Of a stretch of DNA of 64,000 nt, positions 61,603-64,000 are shown piece by piece. A program made the position numbers and the translations under genes. Where the stretch lies: NCBI RefSeq assembly GCF_900183575.1, contig NZ_FXUZ01000003.1, positions 1-64,000 on the forward strand, written 5' to 3'. The stretch's first letter is position 1. The number at the start of each line of letters is the position of its first letter. This stretch comes from Staphylococcus cornubiensis (GTDB lineage: Bacteria > Bacillota > Bacilli > Staphylococcales > Staphylococcaceae). The notes under the pieces were generated by a model. It worked only from the letters and a program-made list of their open reading frames with translations, was not told the origin of the DNA and did not search any database.

Positions 61603-61943
61603 AATTGTTCCCCCGTATTTAATTCTGATCATCAAAGTTGATTTATTTATCGTATACACTAAGATTGTAAAAGTTCTACTTAGCTTTTTGGCTTTTTGTA
61701 ATCAATTTGTAATATTCAACAGTAATTTCAATATAACAATATATAGGAGTTAACATAAAATTTCAAGTGAAAACCGTTTGCATAGATGATATTCATCGCA
61801 ACTTCACATTGCCTTTATAATCGCTTTATATTCCCTTCATCAAAGGATTTTAATTTAAATATCGAATGTACTTATTATAAAGTAATGCGCGCACATTGTA
61901 CTCGGACTCAAGTAGTATCTGTTTATCTTTCTGTCAAATGTAC

Positions 61944-62948
61944 TTATTTCAACATTTCTTTTTGCATTCTAAATTCGATACCTTGGAACAACTGCTTACG
62001 CCATTTATGATATTTCACTAAGTTTTGTTCAGCTTGTAACACATCAATAAACTGAAATTTAATTTTCGAACCTTGACGTTTTTGTGCAATTTTAGATAAA
62101 TGATATGACGCAATCGTACCAATTTGCGGATAACTGCCTAATGTATAATGATCATTTAACAAAATAACAGGTGCGCCTTCTTTTTTCACCTGAATCGTGC
62201 CTCGTTTAACGGACTGGTGTGGCGGCATATCTTCATAATAGGCTTTAATCGGCATCCCTTCTAATACGACACCCATTCGATTCGCTTTACTTGTCACTTG
62301 ATACTCGCCATTTGTGAATTGACGGAGCACTTCCGCTTCAAAATCTTCTGTTCCTTTATTCGGAATGACATGCACGACGTCTGACAAATAGTTGAACGAC
62401 AACGCATAACCATCGACACCCCAATCGACTGTTTTACGCTGTGCTAAGTTTTTGAACAACTGACGGTGGCGCGCATTGTAGTCACGTTTAAGTTCAATGG
62501 CGTCACCCGCTTGTAAACGACGTCCTTGAAAACCACCCATCCCCGAAATCGTATCTGTTGAAGTGGAGCCGAGCCATTGATCAAGTTCAAAACCACCCGC
62601 AACAGCTAAATACAAACGAGAACCACGACGTAAATGATCAAAAGATAACACGTCACCTTTATTCATTAAATACAGTTTATTCATTTGCACGCGCATCTCA
62701 TCTGTATGGGCTAATCCTTGCGCACCAGACAACGCGATGAGCGTCGGTTCTGTAAAGCGAATTCGAGCCATTTGATTGTTCATTTCGAGTGTCGCTTCAT
62801 TCCGGTCATTACCTACTAATCGATTGGCAATTTCGTGAGCCAGTACATCTAGCGCACCACTCCGAATGACGCCCATATGTTCATAGCCTTCACGTCCAAA
62901 GTCTTGAAAACTTGAGAACAGCCCACTGTCTTCTATTATGATTGTCAT
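61944..62948 (-). CDS. pxpC: 5-oxoprolinase subunit C / biotin-dependent carboxyltransferase family (KipA-like)
   Basis: A 334-residue protein of the KipA/PxpC family (allophanate hydrolase subunit 2 domain). Family motifs include QDFGREGYEHMGVIRSGALD near residue 16, FTEPTLIALSGAQ near 70, and DHYTLGSYPQIGTIASYHLSKIAQ near 280. With PxpA and PxpB it opens 5-oxoproline to glutamate; with KipI it influences sporulation kinases in Bacillus. Its start overlaps the pxpB stop by four bases. No pxpA lies in the window. Confidence 0.9.
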   Translation of the reverse strand: MTIIIEDSGLFSSFQDFGREGYEHMGVIRSGALDVLAHEIANRLVGNDRNEATLEMNNQMARIRFTEPTLIALSGAQGLAHTDEMRVQMNKLYLMNKGDVLSFDHLRRGSRLYLAVAGGFELDQWLGSTSTDTISGMGGFQGRRLQAGDAIELKRDYNARHRQLFKNLAQRKTVDWGVDGYALSFNYLSDVVHVIPNKGTEDFEAEVLRQFTNGEYQVTSKANRMGVVLEGMPIKAYYEDMPPHQSVKRGTIQVKKEGAPVILLNDHYTLGSYPQIGTIASYHLSKIAQKRQGSKIKFQFIDVLQAEQNLVKYHKWRKQLFQGIEFRMQKEMLK

Positions 62949-63628
62949 GCGTCGTTACCTCCTGCTTGTACTTCAAAAAATTTCACGTGATCCCCCAATG
63001 AAATCAAAGCGAAATCCTCTTTTTTAGGATTGAATAATGGCAATGATGTATAGCCAATAACAAGCCAGTCACTATATGTTTCAGTCGTTGTGATTCCACA
63101 TTTATTGTTTTCTAAAATGACCGATCCAGCTGGAATTAAACGTGGTTCAGTTGCGGTATGATTCACAATAATCTGTGGATCTAAACCTGCTAAATAAGGA
63201 AAGCCTGGCGAATATCCCATCATCGAAACGAAATAGTCTGCACCAGTATGTATATCAATAAACGTTTGACGGTCCATATTCAGTTCTTTTAAAATCATGT
63301 CTAAATGCGGGCCGTGCGCTCCACCATACACAATCGGCACTTTAACACAATGGATTTCTTTGTCTAACGTCATCTCGTGTGTATCAATATTTTCAATCAC
63401 TGCTTTCATATGTAAAAATGGCGACGTAATATTCAAATGTTTCATCATCATTCGCGCATCATAAGAAATCAACATATCCGTTTCAGTCGGTACGATTTCA
63501 GTAATAAATGGATAGTTTTGTTTTAATAAACAGTGACGTATCAACAGTAACTTTTCAGTAGCGGCTGGCGTCACGTCCCCTTTTAATGATACGACAATCG
63601 CCTGATCCCCTTGACTATAAACCTTCAT
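62945..63628 (-). CDS. pxpB: 5-oxoprolinase subunit B (KipI-like)
   Basis: A 227-residue protein of the KipI/PxpB family (allophanate hydrolase subunit 1). Motifs include VPIVYGGAHGPHLD near residue 110, the cyclophilin-like core MMGYSPGFPYLAGL near 143, and AGSVILENNKCGI near 175 (commonly AGSVAIGGxQTGI). ATG at 63628 is preferred because AGAGGTGG precedes it; starts at 63652 or 63649 would overlap the upstream small gene. It is translationally coupled to pxpC. Confidence 0.88.
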   Translation of the reverse strand: MKVYSQGDQAIVVSLKGDVTPAATEKLLLIRHCLLKQNYPFITEIVPTETDMLISYDARMMMKHLNITSPFLHMKAVIENIDTHEMTLDKEIHCVKVPIVYGGAHGPHLDMILKELNMDRQTFIDIHTGADYFVSMMGYSPGFPYLAGLDPQIIVNHTATEPRLIPAGSVILENNKCGITTTETYSDWLVIGYTSLPLFNPKKEDFALISLGDHVKFFEVQAGGNDA

Positions 63629-63638
63629 TTTTCCACCT

Positions 63639-63848
63639 CTAATTTTCATCATAAAATAAACTTAAAATTTCGCGTGTATATTGTGTGAGTTCACCGACAA
63701 AACCATAGATCAGCATGCATTGAATGACAAGTATTCCTAGCATCCACAAGTAAACCCATAAGCGATATTGACGGGAAACAAGCCGTTGTGAAACGATTTG
63801 ACCGATCCACATCACGATAAGAAATCCTAAAATATAGAGCGCAATCAT
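63639..63848 (-). CDS. Small two-helix membrane protein, unknown
   Basis: A 69-residue protein with two hydrophobic segments (residues 2-19 and 31-52) joined by an Arg-rich loop (QRLVSRQYRLW), which puts the loop in the cytoplasm by the positive-inside rule. It ends ELTQYTREILSLFYDEN. A ribosome site (TAGGTG) precedes the ATG. It starts 8 bp after the PabC-like gene and ends 10 bp before pxpB, so it is probably part of that transcript. No family recognised. Confidence 0.65.
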   Translation of the reverse strand: MIALYILGFLIVMWIGQIVSQRLVSRQYRLWVYLWMLGILVIQCMLIYGFVGELTQYTREILSLFYDEN

Positions 63849-63856
63849 TCAATCAC

Positions 63857-64000
63857 CTACTTTATATGTTCAAGCGTAATGGGCACCCACTCACGCAAAC
63901 TATTGATCATCCATAGTTGACCGCCTTGTTGTAGTGCTTCTTTTACCATCGCCGTCGTCAAATGTTTTTCCGTTATTTGCTGGTCAGCTAACAAAGCACG
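63857..64000 (-). CDS. PabC-like aminotransferase class IV, C-terminal fragment (gene continues beyond the window)
   Basis: The minus strand is open from the window edge to TAG at 63859-63857, giving the last 47 residues. It contains LWMINSLREWVPITL, resembling the C-terminal strand of class IV PLP lyases (4-amino-4-deoxychorismate lyase and branched-chain aminotransferases), where xxxxNSxRGxxPV is usual. In S. aureus a pab cluster lies beside ltaS, supporting a folate-pathway PabC, but the fragment alone is short. Confidence 0.6.
   Translation of the reverse strand, partial: RALLADQQITEKHLTTAMVKEALQQGGQLWMINSLREWVPITLEHIK

Overview
The window is chromosomal DNA of a Staphylococcus. Gene content and order follow the staphylococcal core: clpP, tRNA-Arg, whiA-yvcK-rapZ, trxB, hprK-lgt, uvrBA, prfB, secA, hpf, comFA-comFC, fakB1, tagO, gdpS, pepT, murB, nrdIEF, queF, dtpT, hisC, opuB, recQ, ltaS. 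Proteins such as UvrA, SecA, NrdE, MurB, GdpS and LtaS resemble their S. aureus counterparts very closely but are not identical. The intergenic repeats are not the STAR type known from S. aureus, and there are extra genes, so I infer a non-aureus species, perhaps of the intermedius/hyicus group. That placement is tentative.

Layout. 1-127 is the 5' end of a group II (IIC-like) intron on the minus strand, just after a hairpin. 369-2369 holds an epimerase-like gene and a GNAT gene, separated by a large composite repeat. 2466-10.3 kb, mostly minus strand, holds ClpP with a CtsR operator, a divergent tRNA-Arg(CCG), the WhiA-YvcK-RapZ cluster, thioredoxin reductase, and an HprK-Lgt-acetyltransferase-TPR operon. 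11.2-12.5 kb is non-coding and contains two copies of a structured repeat. 12.5-26.8 kb (minus) covers nucleotide excision repair (uvrBA with a LexA box), an HD hydrolase, RF2 with its programmed frameshift, SecA, the hibernation factor HPF, the comF operon and FakB1. 27.1-33.9 kb holds a YigZ-family gene, TagO, the GGDEF protein GdpS flanked by repeats, a split ThrE-type exporter and PepT.

34-44.4 kb has a degenerate glycerate-kinase homologue, bacilliredoxin-like YtxJ, a YkyA-like lipoprotein, a GrpB-family protein, MurB, a CHY zinc-finger protein and the class Ib ribonucleotide reductase operon nrdI-nrdE-nrdF, which has two NrdR boxes. Divergent from nrdI is an EamA transporter-queF pair with a LexA-like palindrome in its leader. 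45-64 kb has two tandem POT-family peptide transporters, a lipid-kinase homologue, a 5'-nucleotidase, HisC, a two-gene osmolyte ABC transporter, RecQ, an ABC-F ATPase, a ZIP transporter, LtaS, the PxpB/PxpC pair and the 3' end of a PabC-like gene.

Most of the window is housekeeping DNA. The least explained part is a family of roughly 285-bp intergenic elements bounded by GATTGCC/GGCAATC. They are rich in hairpins and occur near 1.4, 11.8, 12.2 and 31.1 kb, with a remnant at 29.2 kb. In two places they sit inside a second, larger repeat. Paired base changes between copies suggest that the fold is conserved. No CRISPR array, prophage, insertion sequence or plasmid origin was seen.
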